Shown piece by piece: positions 53,195-62,987 of a DNA stretch of 64,000 nucleotides. Origin of the DNA: Elusimicrobiota bacterium. GTDB lineage: Bacteria; Elusimicrobiota; Elusimicrobia; FEN-1173. Within the stretch, counting starts at the first letter, position 1; each line of letters starts with the position of its first letter. The notes beneath the pieces are model-generated. The model did not search any database, was not told the DNA's origin, and saw only the letters and a program-made list of their open reading frames with translations. Both the position numbers and the translations under genes were made by a program. The DNA lies in assembly GCA_016721625.1 (NCBI GenBank), contig JADKHR010000001.1:2170001-2234000 (forward strand), given 5' to 3'.

Positions 53195-53206
53195 AACGTC
53201 CCCTAT
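53195..53206 (-). repeat. ATAGGGGACGTT tag
   Basis: AACGTCCCCTAT on the plus strand, one of several tags like the ends of the Y1 transposase element. The rest of the 53133-53232 gap holds nothing I can name. Confidence 0.45.
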
Positions 53207-53232
53207 TGGGGGATCTCCATGAAAAGGGGCGA

Positions 53233-54231
53233 CTACCACCGGACGTAGGCGCGCAGGACCGGGCCGTAACGCATTAGTTCGGCGCGGGGGTCGAGGCCCA
53301 CCTCGGTGGGCGAGCTGGCGCCTCCGCCGAAGGAAACGGCGGTGGCGCCCATGAATTCGTAACCGGCGCCGAGCGATAAACGGCCCTGGCCGAGGCGGCC
53401 GGTCCAGCTGAGGCCCATGCTCACGTTGTATTCGATCCAGCCGCTAAATAATTTGTCGTCCACGGGCTGGCGGTTTCCGTTCAGCTGGGAGGCGGCGGCC
53501 AGGGCGTCTTTTCCCACGCGTATTTGTCCCAAACCCGCGCGGTCTTCCGTGGCGAAAAATATGCCGAACCCTTTCACCTTCATTTTGGCTTCCATCGAAT
53601 CCTCGTAAAGCATGGAACTGGCGAAGGTGTCGAACCCAAAAAGAAGGTCATAGAACCGTCCCTGAAAGTCCGGATCAAAAACAGGCGTTCCCAGCACCTG
53701 ATTCTCCTTTTTCCCGGGGGTCGTCATGGTTTGCATTTCCACGGGCATTTTGAGGCTCGTGTACCCCAGGCCGAAATACAAAGGCGTACGCATTTTTTTC
53801 GGTTGCAACCAATAAAGTAAATCCACATGATTGAAGGTGTTGTCAAAAGCCACGGTGTCCGTTTGGCCGGTCCCCAGCGCTCCATCCCAGGACGCCACAC
53901 CGCGCAGGCGGCCGGTTTGCACCCGAAGATAGGTTTTTTTGAGCCCCAGGTATCCCGTGATACGGTTCACCTCCCCCACTTCGTTGTTATCCAGGTCCAC
54001 GTTGACGCCGGCAGAGAGGCCCAATTTTTTTTCACATAACGTGCCCTCGACGCGGGTAAACGCCGTGTTGTCGAAATCCAGCGAAAGGTGTTCATTGAAC
54101 CCCATCAGATTGTCCCCCCACTTCGCTGCCACCTGGGAGTAGCCTCCGGCGACCTCCACCACCGATGCGCGCGCGGCGCTCCCGGAAACCATCAGCAGTC
54201 CTGCCCACACCAAAACGTGTTGTCGTTTCAT
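53233..54231 (-). CDS. Outer-membrane beta-barrel-like protein
   Basis: 332 aa from the ATG at 54231, with GGAGGAG just upstream; the longer frame to 54327 lacks support. A signal peptide (MKRQHVLVWAGLLMVSGSAARA) is followed by alternating amphipathic strands throughout (for example TGYLGLKKTYLRVQTGRLRG, LGAGYEFMGATAVSFGG). The last residues are RAYVRW, an aromatic ending of the kind recognised by the BAM machinery. No closer family could be assigned. It stands alone on the minus strand between genes on the plus strand. Confidence 0.7.
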   Translation of the reverse strand: MKRQHVLVWAGLLMVSGSAARASVVEVAGGYSQVAAKWGDNLMGFNEHLSLDFDNTAFTRVEGTLCEKKLGLSAGVNVDLDNNEVGEVNRITGYLGLKKTYLRVQTGRLRGVASWDGALGTGQTDTVAFDNTFNHVDLLYWLQPKKMRTPLYFGLGYTSLKMPVEMQTMTTPGKKENQVLGTPVFDPDFQGRFYDLLFGFDTFASSMLYEDSMEAKMKVKGFGIFFATEDRAGLGQIRVGKDALAAASQLNGNRQPVDDKLFSGWIEYNVSMGLSWTGRLGQGRLSLGAGYEFMGATAVSFGGGASSPTEVGLDPRAELMRYGPVLRAYVRW

Positions 54232-54441
54232 TGGCTCCTCCCTTCCAGCTGTCCTGTGGGCCAGTATGGGTCCCGAACGGCCAGCGGTCAAGGCTTCTGT
54301 TGACGGGGGGTTACGGGTTGCCAACATTCCATTTAGTGTTTTTTATGGAGAAATGCGGGAACCCATCTTGAAAGACGGTGTCTCAAAGGGGCTGTTTAAT
54401 TAAATTTAGGGAGGCTCTTATGGCCCGGTTTCTTCATCCGC

Positions 54442-54855
54442 TTGAACAAAATAAAAATAGCGTCCCCCTGTTCGGCCGACTGGGGTGCCATGACGGGGAA
54501 TGAGCGGGTTCGGTTTTGTGGAAAGTGCCGACTTAATGTTTACAACCTTTCGGGGATGACGCGGGGGGAAGCGGAAACCCTCCTTGCCCAGCAAGAGGGA
54601 CGCCTGTGCGTGAGGTTCTATCAACGAAAGGACGGATCCATTATCACCCAAGACTGTCCGGTGGGGGTGCGGGCCTATCGATTGGCAAAGGCCGCTTTAG
54701 CCGCGATTTTCGCGGCGGTTTTTGGACTTCTCTCCGCCTGGGGCGTCCGGCGACATGTCGCTCAAAAAAAGCCGGACCCCGCCGTTAGATCAGGGTTGAT
54801 GGGTGAGGTGTATATTCCTCATGCGACGATGGGAAAGCCCATTCAAAGAAGGTAA
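54442..54855 (+). CDS. Small cysteine-motif protein with one membrane helix
   Basis: 137 aa. It belongs to a widespread uncharacterised family, recognised by SPCSADWGAMTGNERVRFC, then C..CRLNVYNLSGMT, EAETLL and GRLCVRFYQRKDGSIITQDC. Four to five conserved Cys suggest metal or Fe-S binding. One hydrophobic helix follows (ALAAIFAAVFGLLSAWG), so the Cys domain probably lies in the cytoplasm. The start shown is a TTG. A better ribosome site (GGGAGG) precedes an ATG at 54420 in another frame, so a one-base error near 54445-54460 is possible. Confidence 0.65.
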   Translation: MNKIKIASPCSADWGAMTGNERVRFCGKCRLNVYNLSGMTRGEAETLLAQQEGRLCVRFYQRKDGSIITQDCPVGVRAYRLAKAALAAIFAAVFGLLSAWGVRRHVAQKKPDPAVRSGLMGEVYIPHATMGKPIQRR

Positions 54856-54944
54856 CGGCATCGCCCCTTCCCCACCTTTTTGGAATCCATGGGGCGACAC
54901 CTCAAGGGATTCCGTCCCGCTCCCTGCTGACGCCCTCCGCGCGG

Positions 54945-55436
54945 TTAGGGTGAGGGGAGTTTGCTCTGGAGGACCTTGCGGGCTTGGGCGGCTCGGTAAT
55001 CGACGATTTTCTTTCGGAACTCGCCGTGTTTGTTGGCCAAAATGGCGATGGCCAGAAGGGCGGCGTTGATGGCCCCGGCGCGGCCGATGCCGAGCGTTCC
55101 CACGGGAATTCCGCCCGGCATTTGCACGGTGGAGAGGAGGGAGTCCATTCCTTTCAGCGCGGCGCTTTCCATGGGGACCCCCAGGACCGGAAGCGTTGTG
55201 AGCGAGGCCACCACGCCCGCGAGGTGGGCGGCGCCGCCGGCGCCGGCGATGATCACTTCCAGACCCCGGGCTTCCGCGCGTTCCGCGAAGGCTTTGGTTT
55301 CTTTCGGGGTGCGATGGGCCGAGAGGACTCGGCATTCGTGCGGAACATCAAAATCTCGGAACACGGCGGAGGTGTGTTGCATTGTTTCCCAATCGCTTAC
55401 CGAACCCATCAGAACGGCCACCAGCGGTTTTTTCAT
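54945..55436 (-). CDS. purE: N5-carboxyaminoimidazole ribonucleotide mutase PurE
   Basis: 163 aa, the normal length of class I PurE. The signature VLMGSVSDWETMQHT binds the substrate phosphate, and SAHRTP carries the catalytic His. GAGGAAHLAGVVAS and GVPMESAALKGMDSLLS complete the active site. It converts N5-CAIR to CAIR in purine synthesis. The start at 55436 is chosen for AAGGAGGA upstream and the canonical N-terminus, although the frame runs on. purK is not adjacent. It converges with the preceding gene and diverges from the Crp-type gene. Confidence 0.95.
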   Translation of the reverse strand: MKKPLVAVLMGSVSDWETMQHTSAVFRDFDVPHECRVLSAHRTPKETKAFAERAEARGLEVIIAGAGGAAHLAGVVASLTTLPVLGVPMESAALKGMDSLLSTVQMPGGIPVGTLGIGRAGAINAALLAIAILANKHGEFRKKIVDYRAAQARKVLQSKLPSP

Positions 55437-55482
55437 GGAATCCTCCTTGGGGGGACCTCCATTGTAGAAAATCAAGGCCTTC

Positions 55483-55511
55483 TTCAGGAACGGCTTTCCA
55501 ATGTGTATAAT
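55483..55511 (+). promoter_or_regulatory. Promoter of the Crp/Fnr-type gene (leaderless)
   Basis: TTCAGG (55483-55488), 17 bp, then a perfect TATAAT (55506-55511). The ATG at 55521 is 9 bp after the -10 hexamer, leaving a leader of about three bases. Confidence 0.55.
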
Positions 55512-55520
55512 GAAATCTCC

Positions 55521-56246
55521 ATGGCGCTCAGTGTCGAGAAGCCCGTCCACTGCGAATCGTGCCCGACCCGGCTGGAGGGTGTTTTCAACCGGCTCTCCCG
55601 CGATCGGTTGCGCGAGTTGGACCAGTGCAAGGCCGATAATTTGTTCCGGAAGGGTCAGGTCCTTTTTTACGAGGGCAACCCGGCGTTGGGCGTCTATTGC
55701 GTCTACGAAGGCCAGTTGAAACTTTACAAGTCCGGAAGCCAAGGACGGCCCCAGATCATCGGTATCGCCAAGGCGGGGGCCCTCGTGGGCCATCGGGCCG
55801 TGTTGACGGACAAACCCCACAGTTTCAGCGCGGAGGCCCTGGGCGACGCGCGCGTGTGTTTCGTGGAACGACGGACTTTTCTATCGATGTTGTCGGCGAA
55901 CCCCGTCGTGGCGGAGTCGCTTCTTAAAAGACTGGCCATGGACCTTGACGCCGTTGAAGATCGTCTGATGGACTTCGTTGAAAAGCCGGTCCTGGTTCGG
56001 TTGGCTCGCCTGCTCTTGACCTTGAAAGACATCTACGGAAAACCTTCCCAGAAAGGAACCGAGATCGCCCTTTTGCTCACCCGTGAAGAAATCGCCGAAA
56101 TGATCGGGACCACCCAAGAAACCACCATCCGGCTTTTGAGCCAATTCAAGAAACTGGGTTTGGTTCGACTCGATAAAAAATCCATCACTCTGCTGGACCC
56201 GGACGGGCTTTCCCGCCTGGTCAATCCGCCCTCCGAACGCACCTGA
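55521..56246 (+). CDS. Crp/Fnr-family transcription regulator
   Basis: 241 aa. An N-terminal CESC pair is followed by a cyclic-nucleotide-binding beta roll (GQVLFYEGNPALGVYCVYEG, IGIAKAGALVGHRAVL), a long dimer helix and a Crp-type helix-turn-helix (LTREEIAEMIGTTQETTIRL). The beta roll lacks the exact cAMP-binding RxS pair, and Cys near the N-terminus might hold a cofactor as in FNR, but the FNR spacing is not present. The start is set by the promoter position; upstream in-frame sequence is antisense to purE. Targets are unknown. Confidence 0.9.
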   Translation: MALSVEKPVHCESCPTRLEGVFNRLSRDRLRELDQCKADNLFRKGQVLFYEGNPALGVYCVYEGQLKLYKSGSQGRPQIIGIAKAGALVGHRAVLTDKPHSFSAEALGDARVCFVERRTFLSMLSANPVVAESLLKRLAMDLDAVEDRLMDFVEKPVLVRLARLLLTLKDIYGKPSQKGTEIALLLTREEIAEMIGTTQETTIRLLSQFKKLGLVRLDKKSITLLDPDGLSRLVNPPSERT

Positions 56247-56426
56247 CCCCGGTCACCCCCGGCGATGAGCCGGATCATTGCTCCTCTCCCTTGAAGGCGA
56301 TAGACTCGAAACGTCAAAACCCGCTCACGCTTCCCGTCTCCTGGTTTTCTCTTTGGAATGAGGGGGACTGGTCTGGTGGAAATCCTGGGACGGAGAAAGG
56401 GTCATTTTGGACCGAAGGGGAATGCC

Positions 56427-56807
56427 ATGAAAGAAGCGGGTCCTTCCATGGGGGATATGGCGGTCCCCTGCGGAGAGGAAACGGTCGGGCGGTTGGCGGC
56501 TCGGCACGTTGTTTATGGGGTGGGAGAGGGCCAAACGCTTTTTTATGCCGGGCATCGACCCGCGGGGTTCTTCCTGTTGGTGGATGGGCGGGTGGACCTT
56601 GTGCCGGAACGCGGGCAGGCGGTGGAAGTCCGGGGACCCGCGATCTTGGGCCTGCACCATTTGATGGAAAGTCAACCGTATCCGGTGACGGCTTTGGCCG
56701 CGCGGGGCGCCCGGCTGGTGTTCGTGCCGCGTCGGGTCGCCGCGCCGGAGCCCCGTCGACGGACCACGGACCATTCCTCCGAGCCCACGGCGGAGCGCGT
56801 TCGGTGA
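56427..56807 (+). CDS. Cyclic-nucleotide-binding-like domain protein without HTH
   Basis: 126 aa from the ATG at 56427 (GGGG upstream). It resembles the beta roll of the Crp/Fnr protein encoded just before it: VYGVGEGQTLFYAGHRPAGF, LLVDGRVDLVPE, GPAILGLHHLME. It then ends without a dimer helix or DNA-binding domain. The last 25 residues are polar and rich in Arg/Glu. It may be a small ligand-binding partner or a shortened duplicate. Confidence that it is expressed is moderate. Confidence 0.6.
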   Translation: MKEAGPSMGDMAVPCGEETVGRLAARHVVYGVGEGQTLFYAGHRPAGFFLLVDGRVDLVPERGQAVEVRGPAILGLHHLMESQPYPVTALAARGARLVFVPRRVAAPEPRRRTTDHSSEPTAERVR

Positions 56808-56862
56808 ACGGGGGCGAATTCAATGAGTAGGCGCAACGGAATAGTAGAGTCAAGTCAACGTC

Positions 56863-56921
56863 GCGGGCCTGTCCGGCCCGCACCCGACCAAGGGCCCTTT
56901 TTGGACGCGCAAAAAGGGCCC
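56863..56921 (+). repeat. Two strong hairpins in the 56808-57171 intergenic region
   Basis: GCGGGCC-tgtcc-GGCCCGC at 56863-56881 and a 12-bp perfect stem GGGCCCTTTTTG-gacgcg-CAAAAAGGGCCC at 56892-56921. CCTGTCC in the first hairpin also pairs with GGACAGG near 57016. No gene is convincing in this 364-bp gap. Confidence 0.6.
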
Positions 56922-57171
56922 CTGGACCCCAAAAACGCGCCCCGGCGGCCTGCGCGCGCTTTTTCGACGGAGGCCGGACCAACTCCCGTCCCTCAAAGGC
57001 CTTCGGGGCGGATCGGACAGGTCCGGCCCCGCTATCGTCGAAAAAACGTGCTCGAAACGCCTTATGGGGAACCAAGGTCAAAAACAAACCGACCCTGTTG
57101 CACTGAGACCTAGAACTCGTTGGGGGTGGGAAATCCGGCGGGTTCGCTCAAAAAATGGTTTGATTTGGGGA

Positions 57172-57786
57172 ATGAAACTCCTCCTTCGTCGTCCACCGTT
57201 TTCTTCTCTTCTGGCCGGGGCGTTTCTCGTCGGGTGCGCCGCCGGGCCCAGCGTCCATTTGGAAGTCCAGCGGGAGCCGGCCGTGACGGCCGGGCCGTAC
57301 CACCGGACGCTGGTGGTCTTGCTGACTGGAGATCGAAAGACGAAGAACATCGTGGAAAGCGCTTTTCAGGAATCGCTTCGGAGGACCCAAACGGACCCCG
57401 GGCGCGGTTTGGTCCTGTTGGACTCCGGCCTCGGAGATCCGAAGGACGCGGCGAAACTCGGCTACGATTCGGTGTTGGTGGTGGACCGCCATCCCATCGT
57501 TCACTGGGCCGAACCCCATGCCGCGACGCTGGCGGACGCTTTTCTCCCCCACGAAGCCACGCCCTTTTCCCAATCCATCGTCCCGGCGGAGGATACCCGG
57601 GACAAGCGGCATGTGAACGGGTGCGCCCGTCTTTACGACGCCGTCACCGCTCGCCTCGTCTGGACCTGCCACGGAACCATTTCGGCCTACAAAGACGATT
57701 GGACCACCGGCCCCACCCGCGCCGCGGCTCAGGCCGTCGTCAAACGCCTGACGGAAGAAGGGCTTCTTCAGCGGCTTCCGCTCTAA
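57172..57786 (+). CDS. Lipoprotein of unknown function
   Basis: 204 aa from the ATG at 57172, placed so that a lipoprotein signal (SLLAGAFLVGC) lies at the N-terminus; GGGGA precedes it. The mature part has alternating beta strands and helices (HRTLVVLLTGDRKTKNIVES, YDSVLVVDRHPIVHW) and a conserved-looking WTCHGTISAY near the end. This is similar in layout to lipoproteins with a DUF4136- or LpoB-like fold, but I cannot assign it. It is anchored on the periplasmic side. Confidence 0.65.
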   Translation: MKLLLRRPPFSSLLAGAFLVGCAAGPSVHLEVQREPAVTAGPYHRTLVVLLTGDRKTKNIVESAFQESLRRTQTDPGRGLVLLDSGLGDPKDAAKLGYDSVLVVDRHPIVHWAEPHAATLADAFLPHEATPFSQSIVPAEDTRDKRHVNGCARLYDAVTARLVWTCHGTISAYKDDWTTGPTRAAAQAVVKRLTEEGLLQRLPL

Positions 57787-57935
57787 CAACCACCCGAATG
57801 GTTCGTCATCGTTTCCTCATGCCGGTCTGTTGAGTTGTTCATTTGGCCTGAATAAAATGAGGGGAATGAAATTCTTCTGCTGGCGCTCCCTAAGATTTGG
57901 AATTCTTTGCAGAGAATTCTCGGACATGCCCGCCC

Positions 57936-58757
57936 ATGATGGACCATCCCATCCGTTCCGACCCATTTAGTTTTTACGCATTGGCCACCATTTCGTTCCT
58001 TGAGAGCGATGTGTCGATCTACGTTGAAAACCTGCGACCGCTCTTCCTGGGGGATACGGGGTTTACTCAATGGCTGATCCATACCTGGCTTCCTGAGGAA
58101 AAGACCCACGGTCTTATGACTCAAGAAATGGTCCAAAGGGTCTGGCCTGAATTTGACTGGGAAAGCGCATTCGCCTTTTTTACCGATCGTTATCGGCCTC
58201 TTTGCGATACCGCCATGCTCCGACGTTCTCCCGGATTGGAAGCGTTGGCTCGATGTGTCACCGAAACCGAAACCGCCATGATTTATCGAGCCATTGGGGT
58301 ACAAACAAAATCTGAGGAATTAAAAAAACTGATGTTTCGAATGAGTTCGGATGAAATTCGACATTACAAATACTTTCGAGAGATTTTTCATAAATACGAC
58401 TCGCGGGAACGACATTCCTTGTGGCGAAAATTCCAAACGATAGCGGATCGAACGAAACTTGTTCGGGATGAAGATATGAATGTGGCTTTCTCTCCCTTGA
58501 ATCACTATTGGAAAAAGCGCATGCCCTTTCGAGCGCTGTGTTTTAAGGAATTTTGCCTTGGGGCTTCCAGCGTGGCCCAACACTACATCCCATTCGGGAC
58601 AGCGAAGCAGATGCTTTTGAATCCACTGGAGATGGGATCCTGGTCCAGAGCTCCCGTTTTTGATTTATTGTTTTCTAGTTTTTGTCGCTACCTTCTGCGG
58701 TGCATCGGAGGGCCGGCTCGCGGGGCTCACCCGGTCCTTCTGCCAGGCCCCGTCTGA
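57936..58757 (+). CDS. Acyl-ACP desaturase-like di-iron protein (ferritin-like)
   Basis: 273 aa from the ATG at 57936; a TTG at 57897 is also in frame and neither has a clear ribosome site. Two iron-binding motifs of the FA_desaturase_2 family are visible: EEKTHG and, about 95 residues later, DEIRHYKYF, with further candidate Glu ligands at ETETAMIYRAI. Family members introduce double bonds into acyl-ACP with electrons from ferredoxin. The C-terminus from about residue 240 is short and Pro/Gly-rich. The substrate is not clear and no ferredoxin gene is nearby. The 58758-58950 gap shows nothing reliable. Confidence 0.7.
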   Translation: MMDHPIRSDPFSFYALATISFLESDVSIYVENLRPLFLGDTGFTQWLIHTWLPEEKTHGLMTQEMVQRVWPEFDWESAFAFFTDRYRPLCDTAMLRRSPGLEALARCVTETETAMIYRAIGVQTKSEELKKLMFRMSSDEIRHYKYFREIFHKYDSRERHSLWRKFQTIADRTKLVRDEDMNVAFSPLNHYWKKRMPFRALCFKEFCLGASSVAQHYIPFGTAKQMLLNPLEMGSWSRAPVFDLLFSSFCRYLLRCIGGPARGAHPVLLPGPV

Positions 58758-58950
58758 ATCCGCGGGGGGGGCGTGCGGCCGTGCTTTCATTTTGACGTCG
58801 ATGCGGAGCCCGGAGACGAGTTTCGGAAACGTTTTTCCGATGAAATCCTGAAACATCTCATCGGCGTGAACGCGGATTCGTTGCGCTGTTTAAGACCGAC
58901 GGGGAGGCAGCGGAAACCTGGTTCGTGAACGGAAAAATAGGAGAACCTCC

Positions 58951-59448
58951 ATGCGGTGTCCGGTGTGTGGCAAGGAAATGGTGACCAAAAACTTCGGGGT
59001 CAACGTGGATGTATGCGAAAACGGGTGCAAGAGCCTATGGTTTGATCAGGATGAACTCCGAATGCTGGACGAAAAAAACGAAGGGTTGGGGGACGCGTTG
59101 GAAGAAGCGTTGCGTTCCCCGAGGAGCAACGACCTCGAAAGGGCTCCCGTCAACTGTCCTAAATGTTCCATTCCATTGCACACCCACAAATACAATCGGG
59201 ACAAAGAAGTCAACGTGGACGAATGCTACAAATGCGGCGGTTTCTTTTTGGATTCCGGCGAATTGACGGAAATTCGCCATCATTACATGAACGACGCGGA
59301 GGTTCAGGCCTATGCGGACCAGGTCATTGCCTCCGTTCCAGAGTTCGCCCTGGCCTTAAGCAACCTCGAGGCGCAAAAAAAGCGTTTGGAGGCGATTCAA
59401 CATTACACGAAATTCATGACGGTTCAATATTGGCGAAAACAGTTTTGA
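58951..59448 (+). CDS. Double TFIIB-type zinc-ribbon protein
   Basis: 165 aa, with AGGAG 8 bp before the ATG. Two zf-TFIIB units are present: CPVC ... CENGCKSLWFDQDELRML (residues 3-45) and CPKC ... CYKCGGFFLDSGELTEI (about 70-110). Each has two Cys pairs and the trailing WFD/FLD-x-GEL signature. A helical tail of about 50 residues follows. Such proteins are common and uncharacterised. It is 165 bp upstream of the hydrogenase operon on the same strand, but no functional tie is evident. Confidence 0.85.
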   Translation: MRCPVCGKEMVTKNFGVNVDVCENGCKSLWFDQDELRMLDEKNEGLGDALEEALRSPRSNDLERAPVNCPKCSIPLHTHKYNRDKEVNVDECYKCGGFFLDSGELTEIRHHYMNDAEVQAYADQVIASVPEFALALSNLEAQKKRLEAIQHYTKFMTVQYWRKQF

Positions 59449-59613
59449 AGGTAGGCCGATGGGGGTGTTCGTTGGAGGATCGCGGACGATGGACCACAAA
59501 AGAGCTACGGGGTTGTCGGGGAAAGGCCTTCTCCCTCCGGCTCTCCTGGCAAGGGAGAAACATGACGGCCGTCATGGTGCTTCCCGAGTTCGGGACGTAT
59601 CATTATCCTTCCT

Positions 59614-60091
59614 ATGAGCGCTCCCCTCACTTTCGACGATCCCCGCGTTAAGCGCGTGACGCGCGAGATGAAACTGTACGATCGGCGGCCCGACGCGCTG
59701 ATCCAAATCCTCCACATCGTTCAGGAAATTTTCGGCTATTTGCCGGAGATGGTCCTGCGTTTGGTCGCCAAGGAATTGCGGGTGCCGGCCAGCCGGGTGT
59801 ACGGGGTGTCTACCTTCTACCACTATTTCTCCCTGAAGGCCCGGGGAGACCATCAGTGCCTGGTGTGCATGGGCACGGCCTGTTACGTGAAGGGAGCGGG
59901 AAAAATTTTGGATCAACTCCAGAAAGCCTTCGGGGTTCGGCCCGGAGAAGTGACGCCGGACGGGAAATTGGGGTTGGCCCAGGCCCGGTGCCTGGGGGCC
60001 TGCGGTTTGGCCCCGGCGGTGGTGTACGACGAGGAAATTTTAGCGCGGGTGGATCCGGCGAAAATAGCCGCTACGGTGCAGGAGAAACTTC

Positions 60092-60102
<11 letters not shown>
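59614..60102 (+). CDS. hoxE: Bidirectional hydrogenase diaphorase subunit HoxE
   Basis: 162 aa. It is a thioredoxin-like [2Fe-2S] protein of the NuoE/HoxE type: the Cys ligands are in CMGTACYVKG and RCLGACGLAP, and the helical N-terminus has QEIFGYLPE and VYGVSTFYHYF. It passes electrons within the diaphorase module of the soluble Hox enzyme. It is the first gene of hoxEFUYH. The hoxF start overlaps its stop. No strong ribosome site precedes the ATG, and no clear promoter was found in the 165-bp gap before it. Confidence 0.93.
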
Positions 60103-61749
<1,647 letters not shown>

Positions 61750-61753
<4 letters not shown>

Positions 61754-62454
61754 GTTTCACGATCACCATCGACGGTCGCGAGGTTTCGGCGGAACCCAAG
61801 GAAACCCTGTTGGACGTGTGCCGACGGGAAAACATTTGGCTTCCCACCCTCTGCGCCATCGACGGGCTGACGGAAGTGGGGGCCTGCCGGTTGTGCCTGC
61901 TGGAGATCGAAGGGACCAACAAGCTCCTCCCGGCCTGCACCACCCCGGCGGTCCCTTACCAAAAAGTCCGCACCGAATCCGACCAGCTCCGGAACTACCG
62001 GCGGATGATTTTGGAGCTCTTTTTTTCCGAGCGGAACCATATGTGCGGGGTCTGCGTGGCCAACAACCATTGCGAGCTTCAAGGCCTGGCCGTGAAAGCC
62101 GGGATCGATCATTTCCGCTACCCGTTCCTTCAACCGGGGGTCCGGGTGGACGCGTCCCACAAGGAATTCGTCTTGGACCACAACCGGTGCGTCCTTTGCA
62201 CCCGCTGTGTGCGGGTCTGCGACGAGATCGAATCCGCCCACGTGTGGGACGTGATGGGACGAGGCGTCGAGAGCCGTCTGATTTCAGATTTCAACCAACC
62301 CTGGGGGGAATCCACGGACTGCACGAATTGCGGAAAGTGCGTCCAGGTCTGCCCCACCGGCGCCCTCTGGAAAAAAGGATCGGTGCCGGGCGAGTTGAAA
62401 AAAGATCCTTCCATCGCCGGGGTTTTGGCGGCAAGGCGAAAGGCCCTTCCATGA
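61750..62454 (+). CDS. hoxU: Bidirectional hydrogenase diaphorase subunit HoxU
   Basis: 234 aa from the ATG at 61750, overlapping the hoxF stop as ATGA. The N-terminal [2Fe-2S] ferredoxin domain (Cys in PTLCAIDG, GACRLCLLE, PACTTP) is followed by the NuoG-type His/Cys region (HMCGVCVANNHCELQ) and two [4Fe-4S] sites (CVLCTRCVRVC, CTNCGKCVQVCPTGAL). It relays electrons between HoxF and the hydrogenase subunit HoxY. Confidence 0.95.
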
Positions 62455-62987
62455 AAAAGCGCGTCGCCACCGTTTGGTTGGGCGGTTGTTCGGGGTGTCA
62501 CATGTCGCTCCTGGACATCGATGAAGGCCTTTTGGAGATCGCGCCGCTCATGGACCTGGTCAAAAGCCCGCTCGTGGACGGCAAGGAGTTCCCCGAGAAC
62601 GTGGATGTGGCGGTGGTGGAAGGGTGCGTGTCCACTGACCAGGATCGGGAACAGATTTTAAAGATCCGGGAACGGTCCAAAGTATTGGTGGCCCTCGGTG
62701 ATTGCGCGGTGACGGGGAACGTGACGGCGCTCCGGAACCTATTGGGGCCCGCGGCCATGTTGGACCAGGCCTACCGCAAGGCTCCAACGAACGATGGTCA
62801 AGGGACGGTCCCGTCGGTGGAAATCCCGACGCTTCTGCCCCAGGCGAGTCCGCTGTCCCGCCACGTGAAGGTGGATGTGTACGTGCCCGGGTGCCCGCCG
62901 CCGGCGGATTTGATTTTTACGGCGCTCAAGGCGCTGTTGGAGGGCCGGCCGTTGGAAATCCCGGCGGGGGCGCTAAAAAATGGCTGA
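62451..62987 (+). CDS. hoxY: [NiFe] hydrogenase small subunit HoxY
   Basis: 178 aa, the short soluble type without a Tat signal. The proximal [4Fe-4S] cluster ligands are Cys13 and Cys16 in GGCSGCHMS, plus the Cys in EGCVS, GDCAVTGNV and PGCPPPAD. The start overlaps the hoxU stop as ATGA. It pairs with HoxH to form the hydrogenase module in the cytoplasm. Confidence 0.95.
   Translation: MKKRVATVWLGGCSGCHMSLLDIDEGLLEIAPLMDLVKSPLVDGKEFPENVDVAVVEGCVSTDQDREQILKIRERSKVLVALGDCAVTGNVTALRNLLGPAAMLDQAYRKAPTNDGQGTVPSVEIPTLLPQASPLSRHVKVDVYVPGCPPPADLIFTALKALLEGRPLEIPAGALKNG

Noticed and set aside
54984..55520. Upstream extension of the Crp/Fnr frame
   Set aside because: It is antisense to purE, and the promoter and start at 55506-55521 place the gene start downstream.
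58665..58856. 63-aa minus-strand frame near the desaturase-like gene
   Set aside because: It overlaps the C-terminus of a better supported gene, and no motif or ribosome site was found.
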